The translations under genes were made by a program, and so were the position numbers. DNA of 64,000 nucleotides from Bolinopsis microptera. Its lineage: Eukaryota; Ctenophora; Tentaculata; Lobata; Bolinopsidae. Within the stretch, counting starts at the first letter, position 1. Each line of letters starts with the position of its first letter. Below, piece after piece: positions 22,701-31,760 of the stretch. The stretch lies in assembly GCF_026151205.1 (NCBI RefSeq), contig NC_087084.1:5449538-5513537 (forward strand), in the 5' to 3' direction. The notes under the pieces are model-generated. The model ran no database searches. It saw nothing but the letters and a program-made list of their open reading frames with translations, and was not told the DNA's origin.

Positions 22701-25490
22701 TAACATAAACGTCTTATAAGAGACTAAGTCAAGATAAACAATTTAATACCAAACTCAATAAGTGAAACTGAAAGAGTCGAGCCGGACCCCTTAGAGGAAG
22801 ATGAAGAAATCGATTTATAAGTTTCATTTTGTTTCAACATGATTTTACCGATTTTTAGAAAAGTTTGAATTTCCTTTAGCTTTGTGTCAGAAAACAAAAT
22901 GATGAAAAATACCCTTATTTTCTGTGACGTCCGAAATGTGACGGTTTTTGTTCAATTTCGCCATATTTTCGGACCGCCAAAATTTCGGTCGTCGCAAATT
23001 GGTCCGCCACAAAAATGTCTTGTAAGGTAGGCGATTGACTAGCTCTGCACGAGGTCGGGAGTTCAAACCTGCGTGAACGCCAAGTAAACTTTAGCCCAGC
23101 ACACAAATTTTTTCATGATAAATAGGAAATAAACCTTTGTACCTAGCGAGCCAGTGGCAGTAGCTTGAGCAAATAATTCAGATAGTAGCAAAAACTTAAA
23201 TAGTCCCAGTGCTCAGGATTGAGGACATAATGAAGAATAATCTGAAAATACACGACTATTTGAAAATTGAATCCGGAAAAGCACTTGCCAGTTACAAAAA
23301 AGCTAGGCTTTGACTCTACTTTGTAGATAACCGACTCCAGTACTCAAAACTGAAATGGGCCTGGCTAGGTAACTCGAGCAGCGGTAATTTGCCGATGAAT
23401 TTTAGCAAGCCTAGCTAGTCAATAAGTAGATAGTGTATTAAAGATACAAAGATAGTACTAGTAAAAATTCTTGGTTTCTTATTCGTACATTAAGAAAGGA
23501 ATCTTTCAATCAGACATTAGGGAGGGGAAGGTGATGTCCGCTTTAACATCAGGGTTCTATTATACAGGCCTACCTGTAAAGCTATGATCTGGGATATTCA
23601 CCTCATTAGCAGGTACAATCTAGGGCTTAGTACGAAAATTAACCCCCCGACACTTGACCCCCCGACAATTAACCCCCAAATTATTATACTGAGATCAATT
23701 GACTCAGTGTAATTGCATGGGGGTCAATTGTAAGCCGGGGGCTTACAATAGGGGGGGGGGGTTCATTTGTCGCCCACCCGCTTCAATCTCCCCGTCCCCA
23801 AAACTGCTTCCCTCTTTTCAGAGTTTCAAGACCATTCTCATAGTCATATACCTGGATTGACGAGTAAACTAGTACAGTAGGGAGTAAAACGAAAGATTAG
23901 TTGTCGTTGTAGCAGCTACAACGTAGCTTATTAGAAAGTTAACTTTGTAGCTTTTTAGAAAGTTCGGAGTAATCACTCAGGTATAGTATCTTACACATTT
24001 ACTGATATATTATAATAATTATAATTAGTTACGAAGCACACTGTACATCCAAAATAAATGAAGTAATAAGCGATAAATAGGCATTTATTGCTCAATTGAG
24101 GTGAAGTTAAGTGTGTTAATTTCTCCACGGGCAGGTTCATCAGAGCTTTCCAAAGGTAGGTTTTAACCAGCCATCTCATTTCTGGAAGTTTTTGTAGCTT
24201 TTAATCAGATTAAGGAGGGGTAAGGGGGGGGGGGGTCCTACCTGTAAAGATATGATCTAGGATACTCACTTCATTAGCAGGCACATAGAGATTTCAGACA
24301 AATTCTATTGACTTATTGACATTCCTACTATACCTAGTAATATTGTATTTATTATATTCTTTGAAAGAAATAAAAAGATGTAATATCCATGTATATTCTT
24401 GTGGTTATTGTATAAATTCTATCTAAAGATTTTTCGCTGTCTCAGGTTTTCTTAAATTTTGTCTCAGGATTTGTCGCTGTCTCAGGTTTTCTTAAATTTT
24501 GTCTCAGGATTTTTTGCTGTCTCGGGATTTCTTAAATTTTGTCTCAGGTTTTTTCGCGCGTCTCAGGTTTCTTAAATTTTGTCTCAGGTTTTTTCGCTGT
24601 CTTGGGATTTCTTAAATTTTGTCTCAGGTTTTTTCGCTGTCTCGGGATTTCTTAAATTTTGTCTCAGGTTTTTTCGCTGTCTCGGGATTTCTTAAATTTT
24701 GTCTCAGGATTTTTCGCTGTCTCAGAATTGCTTAAATTTTGTCTTAGGATTATTCTGCTGTTTTAGGATTATTCTGCTGTCTTAACTTTTGCACCTGTGT
24801 CTCAGGAATTTTTGCAAATCTAATCCTAAGATACGAGGCTGGGGGAGGCTCTATATATCTGATCGCGAGAGTCAACATGTCCTTCACGTACTGTGCTTAG
24901 AACTTTAGTAAGTAAATGTGGTTATTGCTGATCTTTAGCAGGCAGAATCGTGACTTTCATTGCGAATTGAAAAAGTTTCCGTACTATGTTTTTAGGACTT
25001 GAAATCGATTTGTGAGCAAGGTACGAATACTTGGCATTCCTCCAATTAATCAAATACGGGCGGACTATTTATGGCTAGATATTTCTAGCAAATAAAAACA
25101 GACACATAATGACATGATTTATAACAATATTTTATATTGAAACTTGAATTATTTACATGCAATTCTGAAAGGTCCGGCAGTCCCCATCAAACTTTGAAAA
25201 AAACGTGCCGAAGAAAAAACTTACATTTTTAGCAATCTTCTTTACAACGTAGGAACTCTTGGTATGCTTGTTCTCCGCACCGTGCACCACTGAAAGTGGA
25301 CCACTGAAATGATTTGTCTGTCAACAATCTCTAGGTGATTTACCGTGCCTTAAAACAGTAAATACAACAAGGTTTTCAACAAGGTTGTTGTAGCTTTAAG
25401 GAATATTTCATACCTAGAGCAAGGTTCACCGACATTGTAGGTATCTTCAAGAGATGTCTTGAGAGAACTGGCGAAGAAATAGTCAACCAT
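7764..25490 (-). CDS. CaMK-family pseudokinase, CaMKV-like (11 exons)
   Basis: Exons from the 5' end: 25414-25490, 25225-25303, 15006-15083, 14532-14614, 12908-13019, 9518-9644, 9320-9395, 8918-9041, 8550-8630, 8088-8431, 7764-7818. Every junction is GT/AG and in phase, giving 411 codons. A CaMK-type kinase fold covers residues 18-277: degraded Gly loop (CSSGPLSVV), beta-3 Lys (VVKKI, residue 47), HPNI, GGELF, APEIL, SDVWSIGVL, LLSGLEPF and EALEHPW. The catalytic loop reads HANIKPENVL (139-148) instead of HRDLKPEN, and the metal-binding DFG reads DFY (162-164), so both key acidic or glycine positions are changed. The helix-C Glu may also be displaced. Vertebrate CaMKV, a known pseudokinase, has HRN and DFH. 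A signalling scaffold is the likely role. The start ATG lies 7 bases after a possible splice acceptor, so upstream exons are possible. Exon 8088-8431 could hide a small in-frame intron. Confidence 0.85.
11363..11880. repeat. Tandem duplication of about 250 bp
   Basis: Units at 11363-11612 and 11613-11880 share long blocks, including AAAGCAGTTACCCA, ATGCTTTGCTCATGAGCA and GTGCTACGCAAGGCGCGGTG, with scattered substitutions and small indels. It lies in an intron of the pseudokinase gene. Confidence 0.85.
12141..12220. mobile_element. 80-bp TTAA-flanked G-rich hairpin element
   Basis: The ends TTAAGGGGGACAGGGG and its inverse CGGCCCCCTTAA flank a short core containing TCTTAATCAAAATTCTCTCG. The same end and core are found in the large foldback at 37428-38161, so this looks like a minimal member of that family with a TTAA target duplication. 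Confidence 0.7.
15640..17250. mobile_element. Iterated-word element, GTGACGGACGCGAC type
   Basis: An AT-rich stretch without coding capacity, punctuated by the word GTGACGGAC(G/A)C at 15655, 15823, 16012, 16027, 16731 and 16899, all in the same orientation. Pairs near each end are exactly 168 bp apart. Limits are approximate, because no inverted ends or target duplications were recognised. It lies in the intron between 15083 and 25225. Confidence 0.5.
17256..17307. repeat. 52-bp near-perfect palindrome
   Basis: Two 25-bp arms (AAAATAATTTAATTTTAATG... and its inverse) surround a 2-bp centre. It lies at the right edge of the iterated-word element and may mark its boundary. Confidence 0.8.
17369..17419. 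promoter_or_regulatory. Three 17-bp tandem repeats, each with a CACGTG E-box
   Basis: The unit GGTCACGTGGTCGCCAT occurs three times in a row (starts 17369, 17386, 17403) with few changes, placing three canonical E-boxes 17 bp apart. Binding by bHLH factors is inference; it may simply be a short satellite. Confidence 0.5.
18475..18618. repeat. 16-bp satellite with 48-bp higher-order period
   Basis: Nine units of ACAATGTTACCAACTC. Every third unit has GCT in place of GTT, so the true period is 48 bp (three units), repeated three times. Because 48 is a multiple of three, spurious open frames run through it. Confidence 0.9.
18750..19112 (+). repeat. 40-bp tandem array, left arm of foldback
   Basis: About eight units around CCTGAGACAAAATTTAAGAA and CCCGAGACAGCGAAAAAA. 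The outer units are more degenerate than the central ones. An inverted array with matching units occurs at 24418-24800. Confidence 0.9.
20518..20706. repeat. Array of six hairpins, four sharing one loop
   Basis: Four hairpins share the loop TTAACTA but have different stems (GTACTA, GTCTA, GGCTA, GTACTA). They are followed by a perfect 22-bp palindrome (TTGCTAAATCATGATTTAGC plus AA) and a perfect 40-bp palindrome centred on GATTAATC. The array ends directly upstream of the element's ORF. Confidence 0.8.
20720..21402 (+). CDS. Orphan element protein: basic N-terminus plus WKWP domain
   Basis: Two overlapping frames. The first (ATG GGG near 20729 to 20941) encodes a Lys/Arg-rich segment with MDPVKWADYKRKDALRKSNY, resembling basic N-termini of uncharacterised proteins encoded by invertebrate elements. 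The second, one frame away (20893-21402), encodes about 169 residues ending in a compact domain with the pattern YNIDQFVIVNWEGELYPGKV, then SIWKWPDKEDVHDYEL. This resembles, from memory, an SH3/Tudor-like module common in uncharacterised invertebrate proteins. A frameshift, a short unseen intron or programmed slippage could join the frames. It lies between two clusters of a 13-bp word, so a role in binding or moving the element is a reasonable guess. No catalytic motif was seen. Confidence 0.45.
22417..23085 (+). mobile_element. tRNA-derived SINE head split by a TA-flanked element
   Basis: Left of the insertion stands an A-box-like CCGAGTAGCTCAGCAGC. Right of it are GGCGATTGACTAGCTC and a B-box-like GGGAGTTCAAACCTG. 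Removing the insert and one TA gives a tRNA-like order of D arm, anticodon arm and T arm. The acceptor stem does not pair well and no CCA-type end is seen, so this is a SINE head or tRNA pseudogene. The 3' tail of the SINE is not clear. Confidence 0.55.
22440..23027. mobile_element. 588-bp inverted-repeat element inside the SINE
   Basis: The ends CCTTACAAGACATTTTT and its perfect inverse are flanked by TA at 22438-22439 and 23028-23029, as expected of a Tc1/mariner-like target. Inside, an 85-bp segment (GACGGTTTTCC..., CGCCATATTTTCGGACCG) is present as direct repeats near 22460-22545 and 22927-23010. It is non-coding. Confidence 0.75.
23630..23775. repeat. C/G-rich minisatellite hairpin
   Basis: Repeats of ATTAACCCCC and TTGACCCCCCGAC on the left face GGGGGTCAATTG and a poly-G run on the right, with an AT-rich middle. 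It could fold into a hairpin. No coding content. Confidence 0.5.
24418..24800 (-). repeat. 40-bp tandem array, right arm of foldback
   Basis: Reverse-orientation partner of the array at 18750-19112, with eight or nine units around CTTAAATTTTGTCTCAGG and TTTTTCGCTGTCTC. Confidence 0.9.
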
Positions 25491-26055
25491 CGCTTTACTT
25501 TGAAAAGAGAGAGTTAGGTTTATTTACATAATTAGGTTAAATATAACAACTCACTTACTTAATTGACGGGAAAATATTTTCCAAAAGGCACCGTCAAAGT
25601 GTTCACAGAATTTATATGGAGATGAATATGAAAGGTTTCAATTTTTTAATAAGATGACTGAGCAGGTCATTTGATTAGTTTGGCGGATTTTTATTTGACA
25701 ATTCCGTCGTCTATATTAATTAGTTTCCACTAGTCAAATAAGCTTTTCTGTACTTTTAGTTATTAATTTTACTTTTAACAAATTGACTCTGTCAACAAGC
25801 AATAAAAGATGTTTTTATTCTACAAATTGCAATACATGTTGATGCTGCAAGGTGCATGGTACTGGTGCATCAGCATCAGTGATCAGTATCATAACAGTTT
25901 CTCCTGTACTGTGTAGTAAATATTGTTGGCATTTCAGAGCCGACACGATTTATTATAAAGTACGGCCAATTTGTCATTCCGTTGTTATGTTCAGGCTGAA
26001 AATTATCTCTGTCGAAAGTTTATTCATTGTTATCTAACCCCAATATTCTCTAGGT

Positions 26056-27057
26056 ATGGGTGAACCCTCTCCTTCATTCAGCGAGATCCTCGAGAAAGGT
26101 TACCCCCCAGAATGGCTCCCCTTCATCATAATCGCAACAGCCATGACCCTCGCAATGATAGTCCTGGACATTTGGGCATTTATCCAACACAAGAAGTACT
26201 CCACCAAGTTCCCCATTCAGTTCATGTGCACTATTGGTATCCTCCAAGTTTACCCTTTCTTCTGCTTTATGCAGCTCATTGGTATGATAGTACCTAAATC
26301 TCATGAAGTAACTGTGTTCTTGTCGGAAGGGTTGGAGGCTCTGACGTTTCTCTTCTTCCTACGACTTCTCTTCACTTATATGGGAGGGAAGAAAGCTACC
26401 AAGTCTACCTTGAAAGGTGCTCACATGCATATTAACGTTCCTCCTCTGTGCTGTTTGGTTTGCTTACCCCAGGTGAAATTCACTCGGAAGTTCTTCATTT
26501 TCTGTGAATTTCTGATCGGCCTGTATGCAGTGTACTGTCTGGGAGTTGGGTTTCTAGAGTTGATTATGATGCTTGATGCTGGTGATGGGTACCCAAACCC
26601 AGATAAGGGTGCTCACGTGATATCGGGTACATTCGGAGCAATCTATCACGTTCTCTTGATAGTTTTACTCTTCTTTGCCATATATGGTCTGTCCGGAATT
26701 TACCACAGCGCAGAGGAGCTACTCGGCCACAGAGGTATAGTCAAGAAATTCCTCGTTTACAAGATCTTTACTCTGCTGGCAAAATTCCAAGACCTGCTCT
26801 TCGGCACTCTGGTTCATCATGACGTTATCACGGATGAAGACTTCAAATACAACGAAATATGGCCCGCTGGTCTCAGAGTTCGCAATTGTGTTGCGTTTGC
26901 CATTTGTGTTGAAGCAATGATTTCGTTTCCGTTAGCACTGAAATTCTACAACATTGCTGACTATGTTGTCATTGAAGACAATGGGACTGAATTAAAACGG
27001 AGCAGTAAAGAAGATAATCCAGATGTAGTGGAAAATGACGCAGTTGAAGCTTGTTGA
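26056..27057 (+). CDS. SLC51A: Organic solute transporter alpha-like protein
   Basis: A single-exon frame of 333 codons, close to the roughly 340 residues of vertebrate OST-alpha. OST-alpha pairs with a small beta subunit to export bile acids, steroids and conjugates across the basolateral membrane. Visible landmarks are seven hydrophobic segments (the first near residues 17-40), a central GGKKAT motif, a cysteine cluster PPLCCLVCLP at about residue 125 followed by FTRKFF, and a hydrophilic acidic tail after residue 305. The Cys cluster favours OST-alpha over the related TMEM184 group. The ATG follows CTCTAG, a possible splice acceptor, so a 5' non-coding exon may exist. The gene starts 566 bp from the 5' end of the minus-strand pseudokinase (divergent) and ends 675 bp from the LRRC61-like gene (convergent). 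No beta-subunit gene was seen nearby. Confidence 0.88.
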   Translation: MGEPSPSFSEILEKGYPPEWLPFIIIATAMTLAMIVLDIWAFIQHKKYSTKFPIQFMCTIGILQVYPFFCFMQLIGMIVPKSHEVTVFLSEGLEALTFLFFLRLLFTYMGGKKATKSTLKGAHMHINVPPLCCLVCLPQVKFTRKFFIFCEFLIGLYAVYCLGVGFLELIMMLDAGDGYPNPDKGAHVISGTFGAIYHVLLIVLLFFAIYGLSGIYHSAEELLGHRGIVKKFLVYKIFTLLAKFQDLLFGTLVHHDVITDEDFKYNEIWPAGLRVRNCVAFAICVEAMISFPLALKFYNIADYVVIEDNGTELKRSSKEDNPDVVENDAVEAC

Positions 27058-27685
27058 AAACACTGAGAAAGTGTGATTCGATAATATTAAATTAGATTTG
27101 AGTTTTAATTCATGGTAACTTAAAATTTAACTTTTCACGATTTATGTCTAAGTTCAAGGAGTAGTTTCATTTTGTTCAATGTGACTCCGCCGTGGTTATT
27201 CAAATCGAAAAATTACTTAGTGAAAATTCAGCAGCTTGATACAAATTTTATTTTTCCTCAATATTTTCCTAGATCAAACTGATTTTAAAGTGAATATAAT
27301 TATGGTCAGAAGTTTCCTACAATTGAAACATAAAAGGAGCAGAAGTATAGTCTGACACTGACAAAACACTATTTAACATTTCTTAATAATCAATTATGAA
27401 TTATGGCTGATAATATTAGAACTCAGTCATGCAAAGAGATTGCGCTTGATTTTACAGATAATATATCTTTTACTGTCAAGTTTGCTGTTATGAAAATATT
27501 ACCAAGATTGAACAAATATTACACATAATATTTATGAGATTGACTGCACCTTTAAATCTGAGTAACCATTTTCACAATAATAATTTAAGAAACTGTTTGT
27601 CGGTCAAACCTTGTGCAACACTAAACTGATTTGACTGTACATGGTCATTGGTCAAGAAAATTTGTTGGTCAACCACAGTTAAGAT

Positions 27686-27763
27686 CCGACGAGCTAAGAT
27701 GAGGGGGGTTGTCCTGTTCAGTACTAGACGAGCTAAGATGAGGGGGGTTTGTCCTGTTCAGGC
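27686..27763. repeat. 38-bp tandem duplication spanning a stop codon
   Basis: GACGAGCTAAGATGAGGGGG and the following GTTTGTCCTGTTCAG occur twice. The second copy contains the last codons and stop of the LRRC61-like gene (minus strand); the first copy lies just beyond the stop. Confidence 0.9.
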
Positions 27764-28545
27764 GAACACTTAAGTTGAGAAGCTAACCGCTGCAAAGTCT
27801 GCTTATCCTCTTCCTCCAGCACCGCCATCGTCTCCTCCATCCTATACTTCTCCACGTACACCGTGTTCAGAGTTTCTTTCAGATATCTGATTTTCATGTT
27901 CAGGTCCAGGTCATCAAAGAAATCCTCCTCCCAAAAAGAAGGGGAGACAACCGGTCTACTGGGTGGGATATCTTGTATCGAAACTTTATCTTCTCTCAGA
28001 GATGAGTCTATTTCGTCAAGACTCCTAAAGGTGCTTGAAAGCTCCCCCTTCAAGTATCTGAAATCCAGCATGGTAAGGTCAGGTAACAATGCTTTCAGTT
28101 TATTAGGATAAGAGTTCAGATGGCAGACAGGGTTACTTATGTTACCATCTCTCAGAATCAGCTTCCTTAAATTGGGAATTGTCTCCAACAGCTTTAGTGA
28201 TTCCAGACTTGAAAGTTCATTTCCGCTGATGTTCAGGGAAGATAGAGTTGGCATGTACTCTAGACCCTTCAAAGAGGTTAATTTGTTGTTACTTAGATCC
28301 AATAGTTGTAGACTTTGCAGTTTGAAAAGCGGTGATAGGTCCTTGACCCGGTTGTAACCGACGTCTAGAGATACCAGATTCTCGCACATGTAAACACAAC
28401 CCAGGTTCTCTATTCCTGTGTTTTTAGCATGAATGTGAATGACGCAAGTAAGATCAAAGTCCCCCGTCAACCTTTTCACGAATTGTTCGCTAAGATAACC
28501 GTCTTCAACCATTTGGTAATCTTCAGCTTGATCATCCCTCGACAT
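27733..28545 (-). CDS. LRRC61: Leucine-rich repeat protein, LRRC61-like
   Basis: A single-exon frame of 270 codons (human LRRC61 is about 259). After a short acidic N-terminus, residues 28-60 read LTGDFDLTCVIHIHAKNTGI then LGCVYMCENL, matching the family start. Three or four leucine-rich repeats follow (LDVGYNRVKDLSPL, LDLSNNKLTSLKGL, LNISGNELSSLESL). The family cap comes next: RKLILRDGNISNPVCHLNSY, LLPDLTMLDF, then DEIDSSLRED. The C-terminal third is charged and probably helical. The LRR solenoid implies protein binding; the family's molecular role is poorly known. No introns are visible. The stop codon lies inside a 38-bp tandem duplication, which may have altered the last few residues. Confidence 0.87.
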   Translation of the reverse strand: MSRDDQAEDYQMVEDGYLSEQFVKRLTGDFDLTCVIHIHAKNTGIENLGCVYMCENLVSLDVGYNRVKDLSPLFKLQSLQLLDLSNNKLTSLKGLEYMPTLSSLNISGNELSSLESLKLLETIPNLRKLILRDGNISNPVCHLNSYPNKLKALLPDLTMLDFRYLKGELSSTFRSLDEIDSSLREDKVSIQDIPPSRPVVSPSFWEEDFFDDLDLNMKIRYLKETLNTVYVEKYRMEETMAVLEEEDKQTLQRLASQLKCSPEQDKPPSS

Positions 28546-28619
28546 TTCCTGGATTCCTCAATACATGTATTAAGTTGTAGTTGTGAAAATAGTTTAAAAT
28601 CTTCAGCTCATTCGTAAAT

Positions 28620-29090
28620 CAAATTAGTCATGGTCAGAACTTTAATTATGAGCAAATATAAGGTGGCAAATACAGGTCATTGAAAAAATAGTCGTAGAAA
28701 TAATAAGTCTGAACATGAATCAGACCAGAGTATGATCGGGCTCCAGTTGAAACTGCAACTGTGAACATAAGTGCTCTGACCGCAATTCAAGGGAACGAGA
28801 TACTTGATTAATAACTTATAAGTTGTCAAATCAAATCAGAAATTACGTAGAAAAGCGATTTTAATGGTAATTTTTGCATACCAGCCACACTGCAGATAAC
28901 CTGACAGAAAAGGCCCCAATCGTTTAACAATATGAAGTTAACATGGAGCGTTGTTATCAATCCAAAAAAACATCTAAGAAGCTTGTACAATGCACATATA
29001 ATATAGATAAAAGATTGTATGTGAGTTTCTGTAACTGTCTTTTATCAATAATTTATCGGTATTCGGTATCATATTCTATTGTATACAACA
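28620..29090. other. Upstream DNA of the LRRC61-like gene, nothing recognised
   Basis: AT-rich, non-coding. It should contain the promoter of the minus-strand LRRC61-like gene, but no specific sites stand out. Confidence 0.4.
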
Positions 29091-29342
29091 AATAATTCAG
29101 AAATTCTAAGTTCACGAGATATGAAATGGGTAATGCCTCATGGAATTTCTCAAGGAATTATTCGGATATTTATGTCTATCGTGTGCACAACAGTGGATTG
29201 TTATTTATCTAGTATACAGCTCCCTGGAAAGTTTGTGATTATTGAAGTAATTACACTGCTAGATGATCACTGGATACGTATAATAATGTTCATGGAATAT
29301 GGATAGTCCATAAACTGTAAATGAAGGGGTTTTTGAAACATA

Positions 29343-30196
29343 CCGTAGAATGGGGGAACTTCGCCATGTTTTACAGCTATTTCATGTTATTTAGAAAATA
29401 CGACACGAGTACTTGAAAAAGTTTATAGCTCATATGAACAGGATTAGTAAAGCAAATGTTTTCGTATGAACCACATCAGCCAGGCATAAATAGTCAGCTA
29501 GATTGGTGCCACTGAAATCAGGGCGAAGTTACCCTGCAATATGGGGTAACTTCGCCATTCTGAAACTATACCATATTCGGTGCTAAGCACCATACCACTC
29601 GAAACTCAATTATATTTCCTTGATATACCTGCCAATTTTACTTATCTATCTCTAGCCTGCGTGTTACAATGGGCAATTTGGTCGCCGGGGTAACATCGCC
29701 ATGCTGCGGGTAACATCGCCGGGATGAAGTAGAAATGTAGTCGAACTTCGCCAATACACGTGCGTGACTTTGCCAGCCGCGCGCGAATTTCGCGCCAAAC
29801 TTCGCCGAACAGATGGGATCAGAAGAGGGTAACTTCGCCACACACAAATTTGAAAACTTCATAATATCAGTTGTGTGCATCATGGCTAACTAAATTTGCC
29901 CTTAAATGAACAGGACATATGCTAATGATGTCACACAGAATTAATTAAGGATATAATTGTAAAATATGGGAAATATGCAAGCAGGAAATTTTAGCCACTT
30001 TATAGCAATATTTCATGTTGCCTGAGTTTAATTAACATAGTAAACGTTTATTTTTGAATAGGAATACCTTTATAACCATTTGTTCAACACAATACTATAC
30101 AAAAACTCGATCTCCTAACAATTCAAAACAGTAAAATGATTATTTGAAAAATAGTGGCGAAGTTCCCCGACACGGCGATTTTACCCCAATCTACGG
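29343..30196. mobile_element. 854-bp inverted-repeat element, AACTTCGCC type
   Basis: The ends CCGTAGAATGGGGGAAC and, inverted, CCGTAGATTGGGGTAAA agree at 19 of 23 positions and are bordered by TA on both sides. The paralogous locus at 37329-37345 reads straight through without it, which fixes the borders. The word (G)TAAC(T/A)TCGCC recurs in both orientations at 29357, 29522, 29548, 29691, 29711, 29743, 29798, 29830 and 30157. It has no credible coding region. Confidence 0.8.
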
Positions 30197-30737
30197 TAAA
30201 TGATACGATAGTTTTAATAAGAAATGCTTTTCAAAATGCGTCGTAGCTTTTCAGGGGTTATTCAGCTTTTTGCTCCTGTCTAATTCCTTCCGGGTACTTG
30301 GTCAATGCCCCACCAATCTTGTCTAAGTGTTTGCAACTTTAGAATCAAAAGTTGCTACTTTCGCATTCTCAGTGGGATAAAATAACAAATTTTGATATTT
30401 TAATATGTATGAACTCGGATATAAGGCGTTGAATGAATGTTTAGTTATTTTATAATAAGCTTAACTCTTTGCCAGATGGGGAGCACCGCGATCTGCAAAC
30501 GATCTGTAAGCGATCTGTCATATTTATAGCGTTTGCATCATTTATTGTGCATTCTATAAAAGCTACCTCGAGTACCCCGAAGTTGTAAGCTCACTGTTCA
30601 GTTGTTCAATTACTTAATTAAACCGCTTCATTCTGCCTGATCAATTATGCTTCTCATCAACTAATTTACGTTGCCTAATAATTACTTTTTACGCTATTAC
30701 TCAAAGAACCTGGTTCACATTTTCCTATTTCTAGTTT

Positions 30738-30779
30738 AGCACAATTCCAAAGGACTGGCACAATTCCAAAGGACTGGCC
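30738..30779. repeat. 21-bp tandem duplication
   Basis: GCACAATTCCAAAGGACTG occurs twice in direct succession. It lies in the DNA upstream of the TRPC-like gene. No further features were recognised between 30800 and 31160. Confidence 0.8.
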
Positions 30780-31760
30780 GATTTGGTTTAGTGAAAATAG
30801 GTTTCTTTAACATTTTGGCGACAGAATTGCGTACCATGGATTAGCATATGATTAGGATACAGTGAATCTATAATCAGGGTATGATGAATGGGGACTTGCC
30901 ACCCCATGGTAACATTAAAATATATCAACTCTGTTACATCGTTTCCTCGATAAATGTAATACATTTGCTTCGTTGTTTAATTTACTGTGAGCTTACCTCG
31001 GTTAAAATCTTCTATTTACGATGAAACAGATTTTGAGATTTCGTAGGCTGTCAATCTGTCAAGGGTCGAAGTTTGTCCTTGTCTAAGTTTTTAAATCGCG
31101 ACAACTATTATAGGGGGTTATTCCTGTCGATATTTGTTCCTTGTGTGTGGTTTGGAACAGATATTAGGTTTTCAAGAAAATTAAAAGGTTTCTCAAGCTC
31201 AGCATCGCACAGTCTTCAATTAAGGACATACCGATAGCATAAAAATGAGCGACATTTTGTCAAAAACTTCACACTCACATTGAACTAGAGTCTGAAAATA
31301 TTCCCGGATGCCATAAACCGATCTTGAGCTATCAACACTGATCACGTGGTTGACTTGTTTGTGACACCCTGTACTAGGTCGGCTTATACAGCAATGATAA
31401 TTGCAAAGAGATAAGGTATCACATCTTACCTCCTATTTTCTCAAGATGATCTGGTTTTCTTGTCTGAGCATTAAGCATTAGTCTAGTAAAATTCCCATTT
31501 TAAATTCAACTTCGACCCCAAAGTTTGATACCTGGAACTTATCAGTATCAAGGGAACATCCGGAACTAATTTGCCTGCAGTAGATTTTCTGGGTATCGCC
31601 ACCAAAATCTTGGATATTTACTCTTGTTAAATATTTTCCTTTGTTACCGCAAAAATTATTCTGTTGTTTTAATAATTTGAGTGGCCATTACATTCATACC
31701 ATAAATTTATTTGTAATTAAATTTACGTCCGAGGAAGGAGGATAAGGCAAAGTAATTAAA

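Larger units (their letters stand above)
18730..24849. mobile_element. 6.1-kb foldback-type element with satellite-bearing ends
   Basis: The outer ends are inverted copies: GCCTCCCCCAGCCTCG at 18730 and its inverse ending at 24849. Inside each end sits an array of about 40-bp repeats (18750-19112 and, inverted, 24418-24800; unit core CCTGAGACAAAATTTAAG and GACAGCGAAAAA). A matching AT-rich segment follows (19113-19320 and 24225-24417). Weaker inverted homology continues to about 19480 and 23800, and a third partial copy lies at 23515-23640. Long inverted ends made of tandem repeats are characteristic of Drosophila Foldback and Galileo elements. No transposase of that class was recognised; the interior carries younger insertions. 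The whole element sits in an intron of the pseudokinase gene. Confidence 0.75.
29110..31250. repeat. Dispersed repeat, copy 1 (carries CCGTAG element)
   Basis: 29110-29342 matches 37042-37336. Homology resumes after an inserted element at 30197, and again at 31162-31245, which matches the two sides of the TTAA foldback at 37428-38161. The stretch 30220-31160 has no partner in copy 2. Confidence 0.75.

Noticed and set aside
22417-23085. A tRNA gene
   Set aside because: It has box-like sequences and a T-arm word but no pairing acceptor stem, and it is interrupted by an inserted element. It is better explained as a SINE head.
22915-23106. 63-codon antisense frame with RSRRFELPTSCRASQS
   Set aside because: This wording is the familiar chance translation of a tRNA-like T arm. 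It supports the SINE call rather than a gene.
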